Part shown: positions 22,805 through 34,400 of the stretch, one piece after another
Numbering within the stretch: the stretch's first letter is position 1
Layout of the letters: the number at the start of each line of letters is the position of its first letter
The notes under the pieces: model-generated
The model's input: the letters and a program-made list of their open reading frames with translations, nothing else
Told to the model about the DNA's origin: nothing
The model's database searches: none
Source: Ceratobasidium sp. AG-K
Lineage: Eukaryota > Basidiomycota > Agaricomycetes > Cantharellales > Ceratobasidiaceae
Reading direction: 5' to 3'
DNA: 64,000 bases
Assembly (NCBI GenBank): GCA_037039685.1
Contig: JAWNGF010000001.1
Location: forward strand, 6,820,001-6,884,000
Made by a program: the position numbers and the translations under genes

Positions 22805-24616
22805 TCCCGGAAGCCAAGACTGGCGGCATCCTGCTGCAATCGGTATGCATATAGTCAACCTATGCGCTGTATGATGAGGCATTTATTGTGAATGTATTGT
22901 ATAGGGCTTCCATAGTCTCGCGAATTGATGTATGAGGTATACGATTCGTCATTTTCGCCGGTTGGTACGACCTGCCTAGCGGCCGTTGCGCGGCCGAAGT
23001 GCGACAAAATAAGCTTCCTTTCGGCAAGCCAAGTTTTGACGCCCGATGTGCATCATTATTTCGATTTGCAACTGCTCCACACCTCAAAAGCCAAAACGCT
23101 GCACACATACTCATCTTCTTTACGGCGGCGGAGGACTTTGGAAATATCCCAGCCGTCCACGTCTCAGGATTCTCAAGCGGCAACGTCCTCCCTCTTCCTC
23201 GCCCCTACAAGTAGCCTTCGTGCTAGCGTCCCCAAAATACCAGTTGTTCAGCACATATACTAGGTCGTGACGAGAAACCTCCCCACAGCGCTGCAACTTA
23301 GAGGCAGAGTTCTTGCGTTCGTGAGTGGCACAACATGACAGCTCAGAGCCGCGAGCTACGTTACTAAAGCCTCACCTTTTCGGGCACAGATCCCTCCTCT
23401 GTCCCACTCGCTTCTACCCTGGGTGAGACTTGTTCGCACGATCCCGCGGGTAACCCTACGAGCTTCGTATGTGGTACCCCAAGGGAGTTCGGTATGCCCA
23501 CCAACGAATCTCAAGAAAAACTGCGACATTACTCGAGGGAACTGGCTGTGGGTTGGCTTGATTGTTCTGAGAGGGATACTTAAACTCCGTTAGGATCATA
23601 CTTTGAGCCAATGGGTACTGTGCTTACGGCATGCACGGCCGCTCACAACAAAACCTGAACAGCGCGTGCCCCAACCCGCCCAGCTGCCGCCTTGGTTTCC
23701 GCCAGTGCCTCGGCTGGGCTCCCAGTCTACGCAACTTATGTCCTGACGATTTATCAGATATTTATAAGATCGTAAGCACGACCGAGTATGGGAGTGGTGG
23801 TCGCTAATTAGACCTCAAGATGCTTTTCCTTGCCACTTGATGTGGTACTTGTATGTTGTCATAGTCGTAATCATTTCGTATTTCAAGCCGATCCGGGCCA
23901 AAAGTCACGGTTGTTCCGGCACAAGCCGATAGAGAACAACCGAGTGTTACCTTGATGTATATCCACGACTTCGTCCACTTGTTAATATACCTTTTCATGG
24001 TGCCGTGATCAACCTGCATTCCAGGTGCCATGCTAAGATGCCTAAGATGACGACGGCGACCAAGCCCGTGTCGCCCAAGGGCTCCTCGGCTTGACACCGC
24101 CACGCCAACGCGGAGTTGTGACATAAACTTGTCATGAAACCAAGCCGGACCTTCCTTGTGTTTGACCGTCGGCGGAAGCAGGTGTAAGAAAAGCTGTCAA
24201 CATGGTACGTCTTGGGGCGTTCGTGATGGTACAGGACTGGCTATACGCCAGACTCTCTCCGAGGATCGATGAGTCATGGGGGGCACACACAGCTACAATT
24301 GGTGCATGTACGGAGGTTGTGAGGCGTAACTTGACCCTGGGTCGCAAGGCACATCTCAATTGCACACGTGATATAGCGCCGGAAAAGGATGAAAAGCCAA
24401 GCCAGAACGCAGGGTCCGGGCAAGACTCGGTGATGTTCCACGCCAGAGATGACATTGTCTTCGGGACCGGTATGCAAACGGCTAGATCTGTTTTACTCGG
24501 CGGTTGCTTTTATACCCCTCGTTCTCTCCCTCCGACCTCACCTCCGTCTTGTCTGTGGTATTCTACCAGTCCCTTCCTTTAGGAACCAGTCCTAGTCTTT
24601 CATTTCGTCGTTCATT
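22805..24616. other. Gene-free region upstream of glyoxal oxidase
   Basis: About 1.8 kb without a protein-like frame on either strand, although several open frames of 60-110 codons occur by chance. The last part must hold the glyoxal oxidase promoter; a TATA-like tttatac lies near 24508, about 105 bp before the ATG. No terminal repeats or transposon relic were identified. Confidence 0.4.
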
Positions 24617-27281
24617 ATGGCTACACGAGCCGTGACCCTCTTTACTCTTAGTCTGCTTCAGCTGTCGAAAGCAGTTCAACCTTCCCACAAGGGTACTCCT
24701 GGCACGTTCGAAATCGTTGGGGAGTCTGGGGTGTCGGCCCAGCAACTCTTTTTAGGAGCCCAGAATAAAGTACGCCGGAGCTCGACGCGTCATGCTTGCT
24801 GGTTTCTAACGAGCATTGCAGGTTTACATCATCGACAAGGTAGAGAACAACCCCGTGTCAGTCAACGGCGTACGTACTTTGGTCAAACACTTTGACCTGC
24901 GAGTTAACTGTTGGGATTCTAGCATCCAGCATGGGCAACGGAATACGATACGGAAACCAACACTTACCGGGCGATGGACATCGTCACAAACACGTTTTGT
25001 GCAGGCGGTAACATGTTGGGCGATGGCAGGTGGATCAACATTGGTGGTAACCAGCCAGTCAAGGTTAGCGACTTTGTTCAATTGAGAGTTTGAGTTGACC
25101 TTTCCCTTTGTAGAGCGGCGGTGTAACCCATGTGAATGGAGATCCCGATGACCCTTACAAGGTAAGCTATTAACATGAAAGAACTGATGGGTGATTCTAA
25201 TTCGTTCCTTAGAACGGCGATGGCGGACAATCCATCCGGTATGCAATCTTCAAATCGTGTTTAGCCATTTTCTCACCGCATTGTTAGCCTCTTCAAACCC
25301 TGCTCTGATGGTGCATGTGAATGGACGATGGACCCTGTGAACATGTCAACTCGTCGTTGGTATCCTACTGTCGAGGTTGGGGTTTTCCAATGTCTCCGCT
25401 TGCGTGTTATTAATCGTTCCAAAGGGGCTGGCCGATGGGTCTGTGATCATTATCGGTGGTAACCAATTCGGAGGTTTCGTCAATTCTGGTGCGTAGCTTC
25501 GTGGTTTCTTGATTGTTTGCCCTTTCAGTTTATATATCTAATTTATTTGTTTAGAGGGAAACAACAACCCAACGTTCGAGTATTACCCATCTCGTGGCGA
25601 GCCGATTGGGATGCCTATGCTGCTCCGAACGCTACCGGCCAACCTGTACCCTCTTACCTGGTTGATCCCTAGTGGTATGTGATCGTGGTCAAGCGTTACG
25701 GGTGATCTGATGTTAGTTCTATAGGCATGCTCTTCATTCAGACCAACCTTGGTACCCAGCTCTTTGATATGGTAAGTTTATTCTCATCTATCATGATTCC
25801 CGCTAACCGCGCTTGAAGAAAACGAACACCGAGTACCCTCTCAAAGATGTCCCTAACGCCGTGCGCACATACCCTGCATCTGGTGCCTCTGTTTTGCTTC
25901 CCATGACTCCTGCCAACAACTGGGTAAGAACTTCCACTGCTCTTTCTCTCATTGTCTAATGCCGTCCTTGACAGACGGCGACTGTTCTCCTCTGCGGTGG
26001 CTCCGACCTGCAACCGGACCAGTGGCGCGCTAGCGACCCTCTTTTGACGTGAGTTGTTCCTGAAATCATCATTGATTTCAACGCATATATTCAACGTTTT
26101 TCTTTGATAACACAGGTACCCCGCTGATGCCTCATGTGTATCGATGACCCCTGACGTTAGCGTTGATTGGGTTACTGAGGAGTCTCTGCCCGTCGGTCGT
26201 ACCATGGGCAACTTTATTTTGCTCCCCAACGGCAAGGTATTCCTGGTCAACGGTGCCAACACTGGTGTAGCCGGCTATGGGAACGAGTCTTGGGGTACGC
26301 AATCGTATAATCAATTGTCCGACTTGCCCTGACACCGCTTTCAGTCGTTGGCCAGTCCTACTCTGATGATCCCATCTACCAGCCGCTTATTTACGACCCC
26401 GAATTGCCTGCCGGCTCGCGCTTTGTTTCCCAGGGACTTTCACCGTCGACCATTCCTCGTATGTATCACTCCGCCGCAACTTTGCTCCCCGATGGTTCGG
26501 TATTCATTAGCGGTAGCAACCCTAATGCTGGTATGTATGTCTTGCTTTTTAGATTGCCCACGTAACTAACGAGCTCGCCATAGATTATATGGGTCCTGAG
26601 TCTGGCTACAAGTATCCTACCGAGTACCGTGTAGAGGTGAGCAGAGAAATATCTTTACGATTGGCCCAATCTAACTGTCTCATTAAGCGATTTTACCCTG
26701 ATTACTACAATGAGCACCGTCCTGAACCTACTGGTGTCCCGACTACCTTGACTTATGGCGGCAAATACTTCAACATGACCTTGTCTGCCAGCGATGTAGG
26801 CGAACATGCAGACACACTCAAGGTAGTGATCATGCGCACCGGTTTCTCCACGCACGCAATGGTATGCCTTTCGACGCCCCAGCTGGGTTAAGACTTACAC
26901 GTTCAAATTTAGAACATGGGTCAACGTATGGTCGAACTATCTAGCTCGTATACCGTCGCCAAGGATGGAAGTGTCACCATGCACGTCTCGCAACTGCCAC
27001 CCAATGCCAACATCATCACACCCGGACCTGCCTGGTTCTTTGTGCTTTGCAATGGGGTTCCTTCCGTTGGTCAAGAGATTATGCTTGGCTCTGGCAAGAT
27101 TGAAGAGCAGCCTTTGTTGGCAGTTCAGGAGCTACCTACGTCAACCATCGAAACGGAGAACGGTTCCAAGCCTGCTACATCGGGTGGAAGCACTAACAAC
27201 AACACCAAAAATGCGGGGTCGCGCATGGGTGTTGCAATTGAAGCTGTTCTCGGTGCTGCTTTGTTTAGTCTCTTCTGGTGA
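24617..27281 (+). CDS. Glyoxal oxidase-type copper radical oxidase (AA5_1), GPI-anchored
   Basis: Secreted enzyme that oxidises aldehydes such as glyoxal or methylglyoxal and produces hydrogen peroxide, typical of wood- and litter-decay basidiomycetes. A signal peptide (MATRAVTLFTLSLLQLSKA) is followed by a beta-propeller spread over many exons. Candidate copper-radical residues match the family: Cys in NTFCAGGNMLGDGRW for the Cys-Tyr crosslink, Tyr in LLRTLPANLYPLTW, Tyr-His in PRMYHSAATLLPDG, and His in TGFSTHAMNMGQR. The C-terminal Ig-like part is followed by a Ser/Asn/Gly-rich linker (GGSTNNNTKNAGSRM) and a short hydrophobic tail ending ALFSLFW, which looks like a GPI-attachment signal. 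All introns are GT-AG and the frame is intact. Confidence 0.93.
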
Positions 27282-27565
27282 TCATGGCACGCGGATGAGG
27301 GATTCGGCTTTTTTTCTAGGGATGTTGCTTTCTTCATGCTTGACCGGACTTTTTTTAGAGTCGAGTATTATTCGTGTCTTAGTCATAACAATGTCATAAT
27401 ATTATACACAACATTCATCGAATTCAACAGCCTGATTTCAGGAATTGTTAGTCAGTGTTATGGTTTGTGCTGTTCAGGCGAATTTACCTGAAGAAGCGCC
27501 GATATTGTGTGTATTCTCGACCCTCATCACGTCTATACGATTTCACTCAGGTCGTGGCGTAGAGT

Positions 27566-29862
27566 ATGTCTGGGCTTCTTACCCCTTTGGCTGGAGAGTC
27601 TAAGAAGCGGGTGGTATGTTCAGGCAAACTGATTACTCTCCCAGATGCTTTCACTAATGATTTCGTTGCCTGTTCAATAGTGCTACTTCTTTGATTCTGA
27701 CGTTGGAGGGTTTCATTATGGACCAGGGCACCCGTATGTGTACTCGTTATGCTGCATGGTCGTTTGGAAACTGACTCGCAGAGCCATTAGAATGAAACCT
27801 ACGAGGATACGGATGTGCCATTCCTTGGTCATGAATTATGGGCTATACAAGAAAATGGAAATATTTGTGAGTAGACCACGAGCAATCCAAGCCAAAATAG
27901 CCTACAGCAGTGTTTGTAGCGTGCGAAACCAGCCAACAAACGAGAAATGTCCCAGTTCCATACCGACGAGTATGTTGAATTCTTGAGCAAGATCACGCCC
28001 GTAAACATGAATAATTACGTCAAGGAGCAGTTAAAATGTGAGTGTCTGGCTCGGGACTGGAGGAGCTCGTACCGATACTCCTTTCTCGTGGCGAAGATAA
28101 TGTGGGAGACGACTGCCCCGTGTTTGATGGCTTGTTCGACTATTGTTCAATATCGGCTGGTGGCTCCATGGGTACGCAATTCCCCTTTCGCCAGTGTATT
28201 TGGAGCCTTTCTCTTTCTGATTGCATTGTTTTAGAGGGTGCGGCGCGTTTGAGCCGGAACAAATGCGATATAGCAATTAACTGGGCGGGAGGGTTGCACC
28301 ACGCAAAGAAGGGAGAGGCTAGTGGGTTTTGCTACGTCAATGGTATGGATCTAAAGTCTCCTCTCTCTCAAACTTTGGGGACTTACTTATTCTCGAATAG
28401 ATATCGTACTCGGTATATTGGAGCTGTTGAGGTGAGGATGCGATCTCCTAATATGCAACCGGGGGATTAACGTTCGCGAAGATACCACAAACGAGTTCTG
28501 TACATCGACATAGATTGCCATCATGGAGATGGTGTCGAAGAGGCGTTTTATACCACAGATCGAGTAATGACCGTAAGCTTCCACAAGTATGGAGAATACT
28601 TTCCTGGCACGGGCGAGCTTCGGGTAGGTTCATCTACAATACGCGATAGTACTAGTCCTAACTGCATCCCGTGCAGGATCTAGGGATTGGAAAGGGCAAA
28701 TACTACTCATGCAACTTCCCTTTGCGAGATGGAATTACAGACGAAAACTACAAAAGCGTCTTTGAGCCAGTGAGTAGGCAGTACTACCAACCTCATTGCT
28801 CGTTGCTCACGTTTTAAATGAAGGTTATCACCCAAGTCATGCAATCTTACGATCCTTCAGCCGTGGTCCTTCAGTGTGGAACTGACTCACTATCTGGAGA
28901 CAAACTTGGGTGCTTAAACCTTTCTATGAGAGGTGGGGTTATCTCTGGGTTTGCAGACTGTATTACATATCAACTAAAACGTCCCCTACTAGGGCACGCG
29001 GACTGCGTCAAATTTGTCAAGTCCTTTGGTTTACCTTTACTTCTTCTCGGAGGGGGCGGGTATACCATGCGTAACGTTAGCCGATGCTGGGCATATGAAA
29101 CAGGTCTCGCTGCGGGGGTGGAGCTTGGAAGCGGTGAGCAAACCAATCGTCACCATACATTTTCCTGACAAATGCTCAGAGATCCCTGTTAACGAGTATT
29201 ATGAGTACTTCGGTCCCGATTATAAGCTCGACGTCCGTCAGAGCAACATGGAAGATATGAATACTCGGGAGTACCTGGAACGGGTAAAAGGCATTGTCTT
29301 GGAGAACGTTCGAAAAGTTGGAGGTCCACCTAGCGTCCAAATGACTGGTAAGCGTGGTTCGGGGCGGCGTTGACTATAGCCTAACGATGTATATACTAGA
29401 TATACCACGAACTGCGGATGACTACGCGGATGATAACGCAGACGAGGACATGGATGATCCCAATGAGCGACTACCTGGTGGGTCTATGCGCGACTCCTCG
29501 TTGTTGATACAAATTAAACCCTTGCCAAAGCACGACAACGGCAAAAGATGATTCAGCCAGACATGGAACTCTCGGACTCTGAGGACGAAGGAGAAGGTGG
29601 GCGCAGAAATCGCGAAAGCCACAAAGCCGCTGGAAAGGCAACGGGTGCTGGGAAAACACCTGAGGGGGACATTACCACGTCGACGCGTCACTCTGCAAAT
29701 CCCCGGGCCTCCAAATCTCCCTCCGTAGAAGCAACAGCCTCGGGTGAGGCTGCTGCGAGTATCACAACTGCTAGCAATCCCGCGACTTCGGCTGGGACGG
29801 AAAAGAATGATTCCGGCGCTGCTATGGATGTTGACTCTGCCCCCAATCCATCAAGCCAATAA
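27566..29862 (+). CDS. RPD3: Class I histone deacetylase, RPD3 type
   Basis: Nuclear zinc-dependent lysine deacetylase, catalytic subunit of Sin3/Rpd3 co-repressor complexes. Start at 27566 ([16 protein letters not shown]). Readable blocks in order: [72 protein letters not shown] with the catalytic His pair, [19 protein letters not shown] with zinc ligands, [56 protein letters not shown]. The C-terminal tail is acidic and Ser/Ala-rich ([14 protein letters not shown]), with an SDSED casein-kinase-2-like site. About ten short introns join in frame, including one at 29480-29530 that links NERLP to ARQRQKM. Confidence 0.95.
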
Positions 29863-30013
29863 CTGCTCATTCTGTCCGTTTAATCGCACTATAATATCAT
29901 GTTAGTTCAGGCGTTGGGTCGAACTGCGAATGAGTTAATTGGGTGCCAAACAAAGCGTAAATCTCCTAAGCGCCGAGTGATTGGTTCCCATCCAACCTCG
30001 TCAACGCAATTGG

Positions 30014-31150
30014 ATGACCATGGCCTCGCGGGTGATGCGTCCTCTGGCAACTTTGTTGCCCAGAGCTACCAGGCAATCGACTCGAGCGTTTCATGTGTCT
30101 AGATCCATACCTCAAGGTAGGTATTTCTATGTACGAGCTTGCCAGGGCACCATGTCATGGGCAAATTACAGCGACAACATCCGAATCGCCATTTACCGAG
30201 CGTACTGGCGTGAACCTGTCCGAGACCAAGTACCGAGCCGTATCCGACTCGCTACACTCTTATGGCTCCTATATTACCCAGTGCCTACCTAAATTCGTTC
30301 AGCAATACAGCGTTTACAAGGACGAGCTCACTCTTTACTCTGATCCCTCTGGTGTCATCCCGATCCTGCATTTTCTCCGAGACCACACCCAATGCCAGTT
30401 CAAGTCCGTAATGGACATCACAGCGGTCGATTACCCAACGCGCGACCAGCGGTTTGAGGTTGTCTATAATCTCTTGAGCGTGCGACACAACGCTCGGATC
30501 CGAGTCAAGACGTATGCGGATGAAACTACACCCATTCCGAGTGCGACGGAACTCTTCAGAGGAGCCGATTGGTATGTCGTAAAATTGGTGAATTTATGCG
30601 GGCTGACTTGGGGTATAGGTATGAACGCGAGGTCTGGGATATGTATGGAATATTCTTCAAGAACCACCCTGATCTGTGAGTTCAAATGCGCTCACGAGCG
30701 AAGTGTAACGATACTTATACGTCACTTAGTCGACGAATCTTGACAGATTATGGTAAGCCTTGCGCTTTGAATTTTGGACGCTGTTACTCAATTCCTTATG
30801 CTGTCTAGGATTTGAGGGCCATCCTCTACGTAAAGATTTCCCCTTGACGGTGTGTAGTACTGGAAATTATGCGTTGTTTCTGGTTTTGAATGACGTCTGC
30901 TAGGGTTACACTGAAGTGAGATACGACGAGGAAAAGAAGCGGGTTGTGTATGAGCCCCTGCAGCTGACACAAGCCTTCCGGTGCGTACACCTAACGCCTG
31001 GTATCCACATTTATGCTCACAGGTGACTACTATAACAGCAACTTTGAGGCGGCGTCGCCCTGGGAGATGGTTGGAGATGGCAAAGATGTCAAACCTGATG
31101 CGTTCAAACTGCCGGTTGCAAAGCCAGAGGAGGAGCAGAAAAAATCATGA
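30014..31150 (+). CDS. NADH:ubiquinone oxidoreductase 30-kDa subunit (NDUFS3/NuoC), mitochondrial
   Basis: Core subunit of the peripheral arm of respiratory complex I. The N-terminus ([20 protein letters not shown], then [10 protein letters not shown]) is a mitochondrial presequence; an in-frame ATG at 30020 is an alternative start. Family blocks: [40 protein letters not shown], the signature [60 protein letters not shown], and [16 protein letters not shown] near the end. Six or so introns are GT-AG and the signature is interrupted by two of them. It lies 151 bp downstream of RPD3 on the same strand. Confidence 0.95.
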
Positions 31151-31498
31151 GCCCAGCGAAACATACTATGTGCTTTACTGTGTTAGGTTCGCATCAATTT
31201 AGTACCCAAACATTGCGATAGTTTCGGCAACTTATTGCGTCGGACAACTAAGTGAACAAACAAAGGCACACACACAGAGAGACGTCAGGCTCCATCTCTG
31301 GCGCTGGATTTGATCTTCGACAGGACTTCTTTCTCCAGTTTGGTGTACTAGCACCTTACTCTCCAAATTAGCTCGACTCGCCACTACCTGGTCGTCGAGC
31401 CACCCAATATTGACATAAGACCAGCATGTAAGTTTGTAAATTAGCACGCGCGAACTATTTATTCAAGTGCAATTTGTTCAGTCGCCGCTGAGCGTCCG
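31151..31498. other. Intergenic region
   Basis: This lies between the complex I subunit gene and the next long gene. It contains a short CA-rich stretch (cacacacaca near 31268). The rest is unremarkable promoter and 3' untranslated sequence. Confidence 0.4.
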
Positions 31499-34400
31499 AT
31501 GGCTGATAATGAACCCGTGGAAACCCGTGCAGAGGTCGAGTCGGCGCAGCATGACTCGGCTGATGTACATGCGCCCACCGAGGCGGAGGAGGGCTCGGTT
31601 TCAGTCGACCGACCAACCACGGATGGCTCGGCAAATACAGCAGATGCGACCAGGGAGAGCGCCCCTGCGCCTCGGTCGCCAACAGTTCCGAATAGCGGGG
31701 AAACAAATGATAGTCCGGGTAAGCACCTGATGGCTTGCTCTGGCTTGGAGCTCATCGCTGGATGCAACGACGCAGTTGCCACGGCACCGGACCAGGCTGT
31801 GAACCCAGGACCCCCGACGGAAGATGGCGCAACCACCCAACCCGAGCCGCAGATGACGGCTTCAGTCTCAGCACCCGAAGTATCGACCCCGCTCGTTACT
31901 CCAACCCCGACAAAGCGGTTTACATCGATGAATATCAACAAAAAGTTCCTGGCCAAGACGGCGGCGGGATCACCGAGTACCTCAAACTCTGCCGCAACTC
32001 CCAAGACAGCCGCCGCTTCTGCTGGTGTGTCTATTACGACATTTTAATTTGTACATCACACGCTAAGGATAATTGAATAGCTCGCCCGGCTTCAGTCAAC
32101 CCCCAGCTGTCATCGCGGCTAGTCACCAAGAAGTTGACGAATATTGCTCCCAGTGCGTCTGCATCTGGAGGATGGCTACGTGCAACGCCCCCAACGTCTT
32201 TATCCTCTTCACCGGCTCCTGGGGACCCGCCTGCAGTGGGACCACACTCTTCGGTCAAGCCTTCGGTGTCACTTGATGTCCGCCCATCCCTCGTTTCATC
32301 TGGATCAGCGCTTTCTTTAGACTCACGTTCATCCGCTAAAGCCTCGCGGGATCATAGTCCGGTCAAGGCATGGGCAACGGTTTCCTCGACGGGAGACGTG
32401 GGTCGTAACCTGCAGGACTTTCCAACTGCTGCTGAAGCGGCTGCGGACAATACTGATAGTGAGCACATTCCTTCGAATGCAAATCCATATAGATTAAGCC
32501 GTGGGTCAAGGTAAACGACCGGGAATTTCAGCCGTACAAGCTGCACACCCTGCAGTTGAGGCGGCCAGCCATAATACAGATACCGATGCCCGTGATTCGT
32601 TCCGAGGTATGCACCTGGATCCGAATGCTCACCATTGGGACGAGGTTAGTATTATTGCAACTGCTCGGCTCCTGCTCATATTTGGGGCGCCTAATAGATG
32701 GAAGATGAAAGCAATGACTTTCTCGGGGAAGTCATTGACTTTGGGGACGGAAAGACTTATACAGTTCCTCCGGAAGAAGGCGAGGCGGCCTCAGGTGCAC
32801 CAGTCAACAAGGAGACTCGACTTGGGGACGACTATGATCGCAGTTGGCCTAGATCTCATCCCTTGCCCTCGGAACCTGAAACTACTTCTAGGCAGACCCA
32901 AGGACCTCCACTTCGTCAAGGCTCTGGAGACGGGCGCGTACTGTTCAACGAACGATCCAATCGCCTCGAACCTGCACGGGGGGCGCACTCTACGTCGGGA
33001 GGAGCATTCCATCAGCACGCCCCACCCTTTGCCCATCTCCCTCCTCGATCAGGCGCTCGTCGCAATAGTGCTCTCAGCTCGTCTGATCGTCCAAGGATAG
33101 GTCACGGCCGTGAACCTCCGCCTCATACCCGGGATCCACCGCCTCATGCACCCGCGGATGGTAGGACACGCCGTCCAAGCGACGCACGCTCGTCACATTC
33201 TCCGACCGAGAGACGTTCATCCTTTTTGCATGACGATGATCGATCTCGCGCCGGGTTGGCGTCACTGCGGGGCCGGGATGAGCAAGGGTTTGGAATGAGG
33301 CGTGAAACGTCCCGTGACTCGCGTCTAAGCACTGGAGACCGACCGTCTAGGGGGCACCAAGTACCAGGCCATCGTGTAGCCTCGGATCCGTTCCATCATG
33401 TAGGCGTGCCAGGAATCAGCGAAACTCTTGCTGCATCGAATGGACCGTTCGCTGATTCTCCCGGCGCGCCCCCGCCCAACCCTCTATCACCCACTCATCA
33501 AGCACATCCCTTGCCCACGGCACCTGGAGCACCTCCTGGTCCTCCGGCTGTTGCGGCACTCAGCGAGGAGCGAGAGAAGTTTATGAAACAGGCCGCCGAA
33601 CGAGCTAGGAGACGAAAGCAGGAGGAGGAAGCTGCGCGCGAAGAGGCTCGTGAACGGGCAAGGAAAAAGGCAGCTGAACTCGAGGCGCTATCCAAGGCGT
33701 CCTTGGTCACTGCGTCGCCCTTGATTGCGATGGCAGGGAGATCGTCAGGCGCTGTGTCACCTATCCCCAAGTCGCCCCTCCTCAAGTCGCCAGCAGCTAC
33801 GACCTCGGCACTTCCAGCGGCTCCCGAACCATCTGCGAAACCCAAGGAGGCGACAGCTCCAGCTAGTGCTGCCGCAACTGTCTCTTCCTGGCGGTCAAAA
33901 CCAAAGCCCGAACCGAGTACTCCTTCCACACTACCAGCAGATGCTCCTTCTCAGCCCGTCCCATCGCCTGTAGTAGATACCGCAGAGCAACCATCACGTT
34001 CTGCGGTCCCCCCTCCGACAGAACTTGGTAGAGCGCATCACATTGAGGAGCTTGGTAAAGCTGATGGGCCAGTTGAAGTTTTGGATTTCTCTGAGATGGG
34101 AAAACTGGCTGGAAGGCGAACCTCTATCACCAGTCCCACGGAGTCACATAGGAGGAAGCGATCCGTTGCTAGTGATTTCCTTGACGAGGCTCCTAACAGA
34201 CGACCAGGCCAAGCGCCAATAAATGCGTGGAACAAGGACAGGAGGTGAGCAACTAGTGTGATGACCGTGCGAGTACCGCTTGTTGTCTGACTGTCAGCAT
34301 TGTTATCTGGGATAAAAGGTCGTCGATTGAGAATCATGAAGAGTCCGGCCGGGCAGGGAGCTTTTCGAACAAGAATACCTCGGGCTTCAGTAGGCCAGCC

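Noticed and set aside
23804..24582. Possible genes on either strand in the gap before glyoxal oxidase
   Set aside because: Frames of 100-126 codons exist, but no consistent splicing, start or protein-like composition was found.
25738..26262. Minus-strand open frame of 174 codons opposite glyoxal oxidase
   Set aside because: It spans several verified introns of the sense gene and has no features of its own.
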